A model generated the notes under the pieces. That model was not told where the DNA came from, searched no databases, and saw only the letters and a list, made by a program, of their open reading frames with translations. 18,062 bases of DNA from CAZTXD01 sp964617995 (GTDB lineage: Bacteria > Actinomycetota > Acidimicrobiia > Spongiisociales > ZC4RG35): the NCBI GenBank assembly GCA_964617995.1, contig CAZTXD010000066.1:1-18062 (forward strand), in the 5' to 3' direction. The translations under genes were made by a program, and so were the position numbers. This document shows, piece after piece, positions 6,117 to 13,048 of this stretch; position 1 is the stretch's first letter, and each line of letters opens with the position of its first letter.

Positions 6117-7229
6117 TCAGCCGCATCGATCTCCGGGCCCCGTGTCCTCTGGCTGCGCCTGCACCGTGATCTCGGTGGCCTTCACCGATACCCAGACACC
6201 GGTCCCCTCTCCCAGGGCCAGCGTTCGGGCCGCATCGTCTGTGATCTCCGCCGTGAGAGGTAATGGCGGTCCCGTCCGCAGGCGTACCCTCTCCCCCAGC
6301 GGCTCGATCAGCTCGATAGTGGTCGGCCACGTATTGCGGGGGCTGCCGTGCGGCCGGTGGAGGTGGACGGAGATCGCCGAGGGGCGGATGGCCGCCAGGA
6401 CCCTCCCCGACACGTCGTGGTCGGCCACGTGCAGATCGTGGGCGGCGGTGTGGACTATCCCCGCGGCTGCTGTTCCCTCCACGAGGTTGGAGCCCCCGAC
6501 ATCGGCTGCATAAGAGGTGCGTGGGCGAAGGCGGATCTCGTCGGGGGTCCCCACCTGGGTCACGCTTCCCCCGTCGATGACGTGGATGACGTCGGCCAGC
6601 AGGAAGGCCTCTTCGGGATCGTGAGTGATCAGCAGACGGGGCCCGGTAAACCCATCGAGGTGCTCCGCCAGCGTCCGACGCAACGACAGGCGGGTGGTGG
6701 TATCGAGCGCCGAGAGGGGCTCATCGAGGAGCAGCATGGCCGGTTCGGCCACCAGGGCACGGGCCAGCGCGACCCGCTGCGTCTGTCCTCCGGAGAGCTC
6801 CCCCGGTCGCCGGTCCGACAGTCCTTCCAGCCCCATCCGCTCGAGCCACTCCCCTGCCCGGCGTCGGGCCTGTCGGCGTGCCATCCGGCGGCTGCGCAGC
6901 CCGAAGGCGACGTTTTCGATCACACTCATGTGGGGGAACAGCAGGTAGTCCTGGAACACCACCCCCACGTGCCGATCCTCGGGAGGACGGAAGACTCCTC
7001 CGCCGGGATCGTCGAGAACCTCACCCTGCAGGGAGATGTTGCCCTCCTCGATGGGCAGGAGCCCGGCGAGGGAGGCGACGACCGTAGACTTGCCCGCACC
7101 GCTGGGACCGAGGAGGACGGCGGTCTCATCGGGGGCGAGCACCATCCCGACGTCGAGGAGGAACGACGCACCTCGCCTGACGACGAGTCGAGCCTCGAGC
7201 CCCGTAGACGTCACGAAGCACTCCACCAT
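6117..7229 (-). CDS. modC: Molybdate ABC transporter ATP-binding protein
   Basis: A 370-residue ABC ATPase with all nucleotide-binding elements: Walker A GPSGAGKST (41-49), Q loop Gln93, signature LSGGQTQR (145-152), Walker B LLLDEP (166-171) and the H-loop His213. The C-terminal part (about 290-360) has the repeated strand pattern of a TOBE oxyanion-binding domain, as in ModC and other oxyanion importers. It drives molybdate uptake with ModA and ModB at the cytoplasmic membrane. The ATG overlaps the end of modB by 19 bases and lacks a good ribosome site, so translational coupling is likely. Last gene of the operon. Sulfate or tungstate specificity cannot be excluded from this subunit alone; the context favours molybdate. 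Confidence 0.9.
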   Translation of the reverse strand: MVECFVTSTGLEARLVVRRGASFLLDVGMVLAPDETAVLLGPSGAGKSTVVASLAGLLPIEEGNISLQGEVLDDPGGGVFRPPEDRHVGVVFQDYLLFPHMSVIENVAFGLRSRRMARRQARRRAGEWLERMGLEGLSDRRPGELSGGQTQRVALARALVAEPAMLLLDEPLSALDTTTRLSLRRTLAEHLDGFTGPRLLITHDPEEAFLLADVIHVIDGGSVTQVGTPDEIRLRPRTSYAADVGGSNLVEGTAAAGIVHTAAHDLHVADHDVSGRVLAAIRPSAISVHLHRPHGSPRNTWPTTIELIEPLGERVRLRTGPPLPLTAEITDDAARTLALGEGTGVWVSVKATEITVQAQPEDTGPGDRCG

Positions 7230-8002
7230 CGGTCCCGCAGGGTCAGCAGGACGGCGAGCGACACCGCCACCATCAAGACGCTGAGGGCGAGGGCCGTGTC
7301 CCGATCGCTCTCCAGCGCCACATACACCGCCAGCGGCAGAGTCTGGGTTCGACCGGGGAAGTTCCCGGCGAAGGTGATCGTCGCGCCGAACTCACCGAGG
7401 GCCCTCGCCCAGGCCAGCACGACTCCGGCCACGAGGGAAGGAGAGATCATCGGCAGGGTCACGCGACGGAACACGGTCCACGGCCTGGCACCCATGACGG
7501 CCGCCGCTCCCTCGAACCGCCGATCCAGGTTGCGGATGGCCCCTTCGACGGTGATCACCAGGAAGGGCATCGCCACGAAGGTGTTGGCCACCACCACCCC
7601 CCACCCGGAGAACGGGAGTAGGAAACCCGTCGCCCGACCGAGCGGTTCACCGATGAGACCACGCCGTCCCAGAGCGAAGAGGAGCACGGCCCCTCCGACC
7701 ACGGGGGGCAGCACCAGCGGTAACAGGACCAGCCCTCGCACCAGCGCCCTTCCGGGAAAGTCGAACCGGGCCAGCATCCAGGCCAGCGGGACGCCCACCA
7801 GCACCGATAACCCGGCCGCGGCCGATGACGTCGCCAGTGACAGCCTCACGGCCTCGACCGCCATCTCGCTCCCCAGCAGAGCCGGGAGAAGGCTCCATGG
7901 TGTCCGCACCAGGAGTCCGACCAGAGGGAGGGCGAAGAAGACCAGGCCGCCAGCTCCCAGCACAACGACGATTCCCGGTGGTCGGCCGCCTGGTGCGCTC
8001 AT
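7211..8002 (-). CDS. modB: Molybdate ABC transporter permease
   Basis: A 263-residue integral membrane protein with about five or six hydrophobic helices. It has the permease EAA loop that docks on the ATPase: EGAAAVMGARPWTVFRRVTLPMI. The stretch ARALGEFGATITFAGNFPGRTQTLPLAVY is the characteristic ModB signature, giving good confidence for molybdate over sulfate. The start codon overlaps the modA stop as ATGA (7999-8002), without its own ribosome site, so it is translationally coupled. Confidence 0.92.
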   Translation of the reverse strand: MSAPGGRPPGIVVVLGAGGLVFFALPLVGLLVRTPWSLLPALLGSEMAVEAVRLSLATSSAAAGLSVLVGVPLAWMLARFDFPGRALVRGLVLLPLVLPPVVGGAVLLFALGRRGLIGEPLGRATGFLLPFSGWGVVVANTFVAMPFLVITVEGAIRNLDRRFEGAAAVMGARPWTVFRRVTLPMISPSLVAGVVLAWARALGEFGATITFAGNFPGRTQTLPLAVYVALESDRDTALALSVLMVAVSLAVLLTLRDRWWSAS

Positions 8003-8769
8003 GGGAGGTCGAAACCGTGAGAGGCGATGATCCGTCGACCCTCGGGAGACAGCAGGAAGCTGAGGAATGCTGCCGACTCCCCCGGGTTGGACCCGGCGGT
8101 CACCAGCACCGCCACATACTCCACCTCGATGTTGAGCTCGGGAGGGATGGCGACACCGTCGACGTCCGCCGTCATGACGTCTGTCAGATAGACGATGCCG
8201 GCGTCGAGCTCACCTGCCTCGATCTTGGTCACCAGGGCACGAACATCGGGCTCCTCTGTGTCGACGGAGGGGGTGACGCCGGCACCTGCCAGCACCTCGC
8301 GCGCCAGGTAGCCGCACGGCACCGTCTCCGTGCAAAGGCCGAGGAGGCGGTTCGCGTCGGCGAAATCCTCCAGATCGCCGATCCCACCGGGATTGCCGGG
8401 CGGCACGGCGATGTTGAGATGATTGAGGGCGAACACCTCCGGCTCTCCCACCGTCAGGCCTGCGTCGACGACGCGGGCGATGTCGAGATGGTCGACCGAG
8501 GCGAACAGGTCCACAGGAGCGCCCTCGATGATCTGGGCGCCGAGCGAAGAGCTGCCCCCGATGTTCAGGGTCACTTCGACTCCGCTGCGCGCCTCGAACT
8601 CGTCGGCCAGACTGGCGAACACGGACCTCAACGACGCGGCCGCCGACACCACCAGCTCGCCGTCGACCCCGGGGCCGGAGTCGGCACAAGCGCTCGCCGC
8701 CACGACCAGGGCTACCGCTGCCGCGCCCCGAGTGATGCTCCGTGAACTCAGCTGAGACGCTCCCCACAT
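7999..8769 (-). CDS. modA: Molybdate-binding lipoprotein
   Basis: A 256-residue periplasmic-binding-fold protein with a lipoprotein signal (cleavage before Cys28 in VAASAC), as expected for a Gram-positive-type ABC importer. Typical ModA elements are ELVVSAAASLRSVFASLADEFE at the N-terminal lobe and IGGSSSLGAQIIEGAPVDLFASVD. Later come ELDAGIVYLTDV and the C-terminal SFLLSPEGRRIIASHGF. These serines, alanines and the tyrosine region form the oxyanion pocket in known ModA proteins. The ATG at 8769 lies 22 bases inside the end of the regulator gene and no better start follows before the signal peptide. Together with modB and modC it imports molybdate. Confidence 0.92.
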   Translation of the reverse strand: MWGASQLSSRSITRGAAAVALVVAASACADSGPGVDGELVVSAAASLRSVFASLADEFEARSGVEVTLNIGGSSSLGAQIIEGAPVDLFASVDHLDIARVVDAGLTVGEPEVFALNHLNIAVPPGNPGGIGDLEDFADANRLLGLCTETVPCGYLAREVLAGAGVTPSVDTEEPDVRALVTKIEAGELDAGIVYLTDVMTADVDGVAIPPELNIEVEYVAVLVTAGSNPGESAAFLSFLLSPEGRRIIASHGFDLP

Positions 8770-9746
8770 AGACTCAAGTCGTATCCGCCCACCGCACCCA
8801 GATGGGCAGCGAATGGGGGATCCGAGAAGAGGTCCACCGTCTCATCGACGACACCGTCGGCCTCGGCATCAGCCCCGAACCACACCTGGGCCTCGTGTTG
8901 CTCCAGAGGATGGAACGTCGCTCCCAGGGCGGCCGCGGCCGGCTCGATCGTCACCGCCGGTATCCCGGTGGCCAATGCGTGCCTCACCGCTGTCAGGTGG
9001 CTCCCCACCCGGGGGCCCTCGACGGGATCGAAGCCGATGGCCCTCTCGAAGGCGCGCTGCACACCCGCCCCCCGCTCTCGCTGTATGACGGGAACGTCTC
9101 CGCCCAGAGCGGCCTCCCACCAACCGGTGCGGGCATCGGGTGTGGCGGCCAGCCCGACGACCCAGCGGCACAGGTTGAATCGCTCCAGGCGGGCGAGGCC
9201 GGATGGTGACGGAAGGTCACCGACCGGTCCATGCACGACGGCGGCGTGGACCCGTCCCTCCTCGAGTGCTTCCCATGCAACGGCCGTAGAGGCACTCACT
9301 GCCACCGCGGCCATGCCCCGAAGGCGCAGGAGACGCTCGATGATCTCGAGACCGGGCTCACAACCGGCCACGACCAGTCCCGGCCGTGATCGTCCGAACG
9401 TGACCACCGCACCCCCTTCCACCCTTCCATCGGCGAGGTCGAACCCGTCTGAGCCGATCCGGGCGGGCGCAGTGACCGCTCTCCCCCTCACGTTCCCCAC
9501 CCGCACGAGGGCGCCGTCCGGTGGCGGTCGGCCGGTGACCACGTCGACCGGTGGCTCCACCACGGCCCCGAAGAGGGTCACCACGTCGGTGTCGAGTACC
9601 CGCGCCAGGGCGAGGGCGGCATCCACCCGGGGCAGGTGACGGCCGTTCTCGGTGGCACCCACCAGCTGGCGGCTGACTCCGGCCCGGGCGGCCAGTTCGT
9701 TCTGGGTGAGACCGGCCGCCTCCCGGAGCTGCCTGAGAGCATCCAT
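8748..9746 (-). CDS. XRE-type HTH regulator fused to a molybdate-binding-like (PBP-like, COG1910) domain
   Basis: A 332-residue protein. Residues 1-60 form a Cro/C1-type HTH (LTQNELAARAGVSRQLVGATENGRHLPR). Residues about 85-330 form a binding-protein-like domain without any signal peptide: VVAGCEPGLEIIERLL near 125-140, QRERGAGVQRAF near 222-233, and a C-terminal SHLTAVRHALATGIPAVTIEPAAAALG stretch. This domain family (PBP-like, COG1910) is linked to cytoplasmic sensing of molybdate or tungstate, often next to mod genes. It is the first gene of the operon, overlapping modA by 22 bases. It very likely senses the imported oxyanion and controls its own operon through the repeats at 9746-9782. 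The start codon directly follows the promoter with no ribosome site, so the mRNA is probably leaderless. Ligand identity is inferred. Confidence 0.85.
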   Translation of the reverse strand: MDALRQLREAAGLTQNELAARAGVSRQLVGATENGRHLPRVDAALALARVLDTDVVTLFGAVVEPPVDVVTGRPPPDGALVRVGNVRGRAVTAPARIGSDGFDLADGRVEGGAVVTFGRSRPGLVVAGCEPGLEIIERLLRLRGMAAVAVSASTAVAWEALEEGRVHAAVVHGPVGDLPSPSGLARLERFNLCRWVVGLAATPDARTGWWEAALGGDVPVIQRERGAGVQRAFERAIGFDPVEGPRVGSHLTAVRHALATGIPAVTIEPAAAALGATFHPLEQHEAQVWFGADAEADGVVDETVDLFSDPPFAAHLGAVGGYDLSLCGERLS

Positions 9747-9782
9747 GCCAGGAAGTTAGCAAGAGTGCCAGCAAGCTGGCAA
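9746..9782 (-). promoter_or_regulatory. Leaderless promoter with tandem 17-bp operators of the mod operon
   Basis: Read on the minus strand, TTGCCA is followed after 18 bases by TAACTT, and after 6 more bases by the ATG. This is a well-formed promoter for a leaderless mRNA. Two 17-base repeats cover it: TTGCCAGCTTGCTGGCA (9766-9782) over the -35, and TTGCTAACTTCCTGGCA (9746-9762) over the -10. They match at 14 of 17 positions and are spaced 20 bases start to start, about two helical turns. The first copy contains a palindrome with 7-bp arms (TGCCAGC-AA-GCTGGCA). Binding here would block transcription. Confidence 0.7.
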
Positions 9783-9789
9783 CCGTCTA

Positions 9790-11169
9790 CTACCGCATTG
9801 GAGGAATGTTGTGGTTCACCCGGAAGAGGTTGTGTGGGTCGTATGCGGCCTTGACGGCGGTGAGGCGGTCCCAGGTCGCATCCGGGTAGGCGGCCCGAAC
9901 ACGATCCTGCCCTTCGTCGCCGAGGAACCCGACATAGGCGGCCTCCCCGCGACCGAGTTCGCCGGCCAGCCCATCGACCCATCCCTGGTGCTCGGTGATG
10001 TCGGCGGCCGTCATCGTGGCGGCGGCCACATTGATCATCATCTGCCGGTGGCGGTGAGCAAATGCCGTCGCCTCTACCGGCACGAGTCCCATCGCCCCGC
10101 CCAGGACGCGGATCTGGGTGACGGCCATGTCAGCCGTGGACGACGCCACCCGGTCGATGATCTCGCCGGCCGCTGTCGGCTCGAGGCCATCGACGAACAT
10201 CGTCCGGCCGATGGCCACAGGGTGGAACTCCTCCTCGTCGGGCAGGAAGATCTCGGGATAGGTCATGGGACGAACGAGATCGGTGATCGGCGTGGCCAGG
10301 CGCCGAAACGGGTCGATCACGCTCTCGCCCTTGCCGGTCTCTCCGGCATAGGCGAGCAGGCCGAAGACGATCGGCTTTCCGTGGTATTCGTCCGGAACGA
10401 AGGGTATCGGTGGGGCGAGCATGACGTTGACGATGGTCGATAGCTCCTCGGGAGCCGCATCCGCCAGCTCGACGAAGGAGGTGACGACATCAGCCGCCGC
10501 AGGGAGAATCAGGATCCCGCCGACGATGCCGGGAACCTCGTGGAGGCGGAAGCGGAAGCGGGTGGCCACTCCGAAGTTGCCTCCCCCGCCGCGGATCGCC
10601 CAGAAGAGGTCGGGATGGGTCTCGGCATCCGTCGTGAGGATCGAACCGTCGGCGGTGACGACCTCCGCCGCCAGCAGGTTGTCGATGGTGAGACCGTGCT
10701 TGCGCACGAGGAAGCCGATACCTCCCGCCAGGGTTATACCCCCGAGCCCGACCGAGCCCGTGTCCCCGAAACCGGTTGCCAATCCGTGCTCTCCTGCCGC
10801 CGCCGTGTACTCCCCGGTGGTGAGCCCGGCGCCGGCCCAGGCCGTGCGTCCCGCGATGTCTATGTCCAGCGACCGGAGGGTCGAGAGGTCGAGGACTATC
10901 CCTCCATCGGTGAGGCCGTGCCCGGCGGGACTGTGTCCGCCACTGCGGACCGCCAGCTCCGTCCCGGTGGCCGCCGCCATGCGAACGACCGACGCCACCT
11001 CGGAGGCGTCGGCCGCCTGGACCACGGCCGCCGGCCTGCGGTCGAAGCCCCCGTAGAAGATCGTCCGGGCTCGCTCATATCTCTCGTCTCCGGGGATGAT
11101 CACCCGTCCGTCCAACTCGGCTCGCAGACGATCGACTACCGCGGCCGGATCTGTGTGTGAGATCGACAA
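9790..11169 (-). CDS. FAD-linked oxidoreductase of the berberine-bridge (BBE/PCMH) family
   Basis: A 459-residue flavoprotein with an N-terminal PCMH FAD domain and a C-terminal BBE motif (YDPHNLFRVNHNIPP). RSGGHSPAGHGL (about 75-86) carries the histidine that usually binds FAD covalently. The loop that bears the second, cysteinyl FAD link in bicovalent members reads GFGDTGSVGLGG here and has no Cys, so a single covalent bond is expected. AIRGGGGNFGVATRF is the typical FAD-domain end. These enzymes oxidise sugars, alcohols or alkaloids with O2 or another acceptor; the substrate is unknown. The start is TTG at 11169, fixed by AAGGAG five bases upstream. It ends 43 bases before the mod regulator but has its own promoter. 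Confidence 0.87.
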   Translation of the reverse strand: MSISHTDPAAVVDRLRAELDGRVIIPGDERYERARTIFYGGFDRRPAAVVQAADASEVASVVRMAAATGTELAVRSGGHSPAGHGLTDGGIVLDLSTLRSLDIDIAGRTAWAGAGLTTGEYTAAAGEHGLATGFGDTGSVGLGGITLAGGIGFLVRKHGLTIDNLLAAEVVTADGSILTTDAETHPDLFWAIRGGGGNFGVATRFRFRLHEVPGIVGGILILPAAADVVTSFVELADAAPEELSTIVNVMLAPPIPFVPDEYHGKPIVFGLLAYAGETGKGESVIDPFRRLATPITDLVRPMTYPEIFLPDEEEFHPVAIGRTMFVDGLEPTAAGEIIDRVASSTADMAVTQIRVLGGAMGLVPVEATAFAHRHRQMMINVAAATMTAADITEHQGWVDGLAGELGRGEAAYVGFLGDEGQDRVRAAYPDATWDRLTAVKAAYDPHNLFRVNHNIPPMR

Positions 11170-11198
11170 GCTGTCTCCTTTTCAGATGAAGGCACCAA

Positions 11199-11227
11199 GT
11201 TACAACCTGAAGTGAACTTGAAGTCAA
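11199..11227 (-). promoter_or_regulatory. Promoter with direct-repeat operator for the FAD oxidoreductase
   Basis: On the minus strand TTGACT (11222-11227) is followed after 17 bases by TGTAAC (11199-11204). Between and across them lie two direct repeats, ACTTCAAGTT (11215-11224) and ACTTCAGGTT (11204-11213), 11 bases apart, one helical turn. A regulator bound to both would sit on one face of the promoter. The predicted untranslated leader is about 23 bases and contains the AAGGAG ribosome site. Confidence 0.5.
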
Positions 11228-11240
11228 GATCGCTCGGGAG

Positions 11241-11627
11241 TCACATCGACTCCATGGAAGCCCGCGCTTCCTCGCTCAGCTCGATGAGCTGGACGTAGTT
11301 GCCGTCGGGATCGATGGCGGTGGCGAACAGGCTTCCATCCCGGTCCTCCAGCTCGGCCAGCCAGGTCGTCCCCATCTCATCGAGATGGGCGACCAGGGCT
11401 CGAGCGTCGGCCACGTCGAAGTTGAGGATGATCCTTCCCGGTTCGGGATTCACATCGGAAACGTCGTCGCGTGTGTCGATGATGAGGTGAAACCCTCCAA
11501 AGCTCAGGATCCGGTATCCGTTCATCTTCGTGTCGGCATCGGGGTCGAGGGCGGCCGCGTACCAGGCGGCCAGGCTCTCGGGGTCGGTGCTCGCCAGCAG
11601 GATGCTTTGCAGGCTCGGCTTTGGCAT
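11241..11627 (-). CDS. VOC-family (glyoxalase/bleomycin-resistance fold) protein
   Basis: A 128-residue protein, the normal length for one vicinal-oxygen-chelate module pair. It starts with LQSILLASTDPESLAAWYAAAL. Mid-protein strands follow (YRILSFGGFHLIIDTR, GRIILNFDVADARALVAHLDEMG). It ends with SLFATAIDPDGNYVQLIEL, whose Glu is the usual metal ligand position. The ATG at 11627 has AGGAG seven bases upstream. Members are glyoxalases, dioxygenases, isomerases or drug-binding proteins; nothing here decides which. Not clearly in an operon with the downstream FAD enzyme, which has its own promoter. Confidence 0.82.
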   Translation of the reverse strand: MPKPSLQSILLASTDPESLAAWYAAALDPDADTKMNGYRILSFGGFHLIIDTRDDVSDVNPEPGRIILNFDVADARALVAHLDEMGTTWLAELEDRDGSLFATAIDPDGNYVQLIELSEEARASMESM

Positions 11628-11745
11628 GTGATCGCTCCTATTCGGGTCGGGACCGTGCTCATCGTCATGATTAGGACGATCGAGTGCAGATGAACTCATC
11701 GCGCCGGATCCTGCATCGCCGGTATCGTGGGAGCGTGGTGGAACG

Positions 11746-12279
11746 ATGACCGAGCAGACCGTGGGCGATGTCGTCGTCCAACTCGTCGTGGGAGACATCG
11801 CCAGCCAACCAGATGTGGATGCCGTGGTGAATGCCGCCAACGCCGAGCTGAAGATCGGCGGAGGCGTGGCCGGGGCCATCCATCGGGCCGCAGGGCCCGG
11901 CCTGGCCGAGGAGTGCCGGCCGCTGGCGCCGATTCGCCCGGGGGAATGCGTGATCACCTCCGGACACGATCTTCCCAACCCGCACGTCGTGCACTGTCTG
12001 GGTCCCGTGTACGGCGCCGACGAGCCCGCCGAGCGGCTGCTGGCCGATTGCTACCGCCGGGCGTTGAGCCTCGCCGACGAGGCAGGCCTGGGGTCGATCG
12101 CCTTTCCCGCCATCTCGACCGGGGCATTCGGGTATCCGCTGGAGCAGGCCGCGAAGGTGGCCATGACCACCGTGGTCGATACCGCCCCGGACCTGGATTC
12201 GGTGCGTCTCATCCGCTTCGTCCTGTTCCGATCGTCCGACCTGGAGGTCCACCACCAGGCCCTGCAACGCGCCCTTTGA
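11746..12279 (+). CDS. Macrodomain protein (ADP-ribose binding / de-ADP-ribosylation)
   Basis: A 177-residue single macrodomain. GDIASQPDVDAVVNAANAEL (16-35) holds the adenine-contacting Asp17 and the NAAN motif. GGGVAGAIHRAAG (38-50) and FPAISTGAFGYP (120-131) form the two ribose/phosphate loops. The fold removes ADP-ribose or O-acetyl-ADP-ribose groups in known members. The Asp found in MacroD/YmdB enzymes (GGGVDGAIH) is Ala42 here, as in Af1521-like and viral macrodomains. The ATG at 11746 follows GGTGG closely and GGGAG at 12 bases. It is divergent from the VOC gene, 118 bases apart. No toxin-like ADP-ribosyltransferase is adjacent. Confidence 0.88.
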   Translation: MTEQTVGDVVVQLVVGDIASQPDVDAVVNAANAELKIGGGVAGAIHRAAGPGLAEECRPLAPIRPGECVITSGHDLPNPHVVHCLGPVYGADEPAERLLADCYRRALSLADEAGLGSIAFPAISTGAFGYPLEQAAKVAMTTVVDTAPDLDSVRLIRFVLFRSSDLEVHHQALQRAL

Positions 12280-12293
12280 GGCCGCTTCTCCGT

Positions 12294-12357
12294 CTTCCCC
12301 GTTTTCGCGCATCGAATGCGCGCTATAGCGCGCATTCGATGCGCGAAAACGGGGAAG
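12294..12357. repeat. Perfect 64-bp palindrome, no loop, with nested hairpins
   Basis: The two 32-base arms are exact reverse complements, with the centre between 12325 and 12326 (CTA|TAG). Each arm contains its own smaller hairpin: CGCGCAT-CGA-ATGCGCG at 12306-12322 and CGCGCAT-TCG-ATGCGCG at 12329-12345. It begins 15 bases after the macrodomain stop and ends 19 bases before the aldolase start. As RNA it could act as a terminator on either strand, though no T tract follows. As DNA it could extrude a cruciform or bind a dimeric or tetrameric protein. Confidence 0.92.
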
Positions 12358-12364
12358 GGGCCCT

Positions 12365-12370
12365 TACGAT
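12365..12370 (+). promoter_or_regulatory. Candidate -10 element of a leaderless aldolase transcript
   Basis: TACGAT ends exactly 6 bases before the ATG at 12377, the same geometry as at the mod regulator and the ArsR-like gene. There is no good -35; the region where it should lie is inside or next to the 64-bp palindrome. A G-run directly before the ATG is too close to serve as a normal ribosome site. Confidence 0.35.
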
Positions 12371-12376
12371 CGGGGG

Positions 12377-12985
12377 ATGCGAGCACTCGACGACTCTCTC
12401 GCCGGAATCATCGCCGTCGTCCGCGCCGACAGCGCCCGGGCCGCCTCCACCATGGCCCTGGGGCTGGAGGACACACCGGTCAGCTCCGTCGAGATCACGA
12501 TGACCGTGCCCGATGCGATCGAGGTGGTGAGGGATCTCACCACCCGGATGCGAAAGCCGATCGGGCTGGGAACGGTCACCGAGGCCACGAGCGTCGAGGC
12601 GGCGGTGGCGGCAGGCGCCGTCTACGTGGTGTCCCCGGGACTGGATCGGACGGTGGTGGATGCTGCGCTGGGGGCCGGCGTTCCTGTCGTCGCCGGCGCC
12701 CTCACCCCGACCGAGATCATGGCGGCGTGGGATGCCGGCGCCACCGCTGTGAAGGTGTTCCCCGTGTCGTCGGTCGGGGGACCGAGCTACATCCGGGCCG
12801 TCCGGGCACCACTCCCCCACATCCCCCTCATCGTCTCGGGGGGAGTCCGGCCCGGCGACGTTGCCGCCTATCTGGAGGCAGGGGCGACGGGGGTGGCACT
12901 CGGGAGCTCCCTCGTCGATCCGGAGACGGTCGCCCTGGGCGACGTCGCCTCGGTGCGGGACCAGGCCCTGGCCCGCCTCGCCTAG
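12377..12985 (+). CDS. KDPG/KHG-type 2-keto-3-deoxy-phosphosugar aldolase
   Basis: A 202-residue class I aldolase of the Eda family, normal length. Visible active-site elements are Arg16 (IAVVRAD), Glu39 in SVEITMTVPDA and GLGTVTEATSVEAAVAAGA (63-81). The Schiff-base lysine is Lys126 in AVKVFPVSSVGGPSYIRAV, and the phosphate-binding loop is IVSGGVRPGD. It cleaves 2-keto-3-deoxy-6-phospho-gluconate or -galactonate (or ketohydroxyglutarate) to pyruvate and an aldehyde. Sequence does not tell these apart, so no symbol is given. It is followed after 63 bases by a sugar-type dehydrogenase gene on the same strand, consistent with sugar or sugar-acid catabolism. Confidence 0.87.
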   Translation: MRALDDSLAGIIAVVRADSARAASTMALGLEDTPVSSVEITMTVPDAIEVVRDLTTRMRKPIGLGTVTEATSVEAAVAAGAVYVVSPGLDRTVVDAALGAGVPVVAGALTPTEIMAAWDAGATAVKVFPVSSVGGPSYIRAVRAPLPHIPLIVSGGVRPGDVAAYLEAGATGVALGSSLVDPETVALGDVASVRDQALARLA

Positions 12986-13013
12986 CGGCACAGCCTCCTG
13001 GCCGGGCGACTAT

Positions 13014-13027
13014 GTTGTCTATACAAC
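13014..13027. promoter_or_regulatory. GntR/FadR-like operator upstream of the dehydrogenase
   Basis: GTTGT-CTAT-ACAAC is a perfect 5-bp inverted repeat with a 4-base centre. It resembles the TNGT...ACNA half-sites used by FadR-subfamily GntR regulators, which often control sugar-acid genes. It overlaps a possible -10 (TATACA, 13020-13025) and lies 21 bases before the start codon. No GntR gene is in this window. Confidence 0.45.
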
Positions 13028-13048
13028 CTCGATGACGGGAGGCGAAGG

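Noticed and set aside
6348..8030. A 560-codon open frame on the plus strand, antisense to modC and modB
   Set aside because: Composition is typical of a high-GC antisense shadow, with no domain motif and no ribosome site; both genes on the other strand have complete family signatures.
11723..11737. TATCGTGGGAGCGTG before the macrodomain gene, identical to the 15 bases at the ArsR-like promoter/start, as a leaderless start
   Set aside because: Here the GTG codons lead to a stop within four or five codons and are out of frame with the macrodomain; no -35 is visible 17-18 bases upstream, so the shared 15-mer may be chance.
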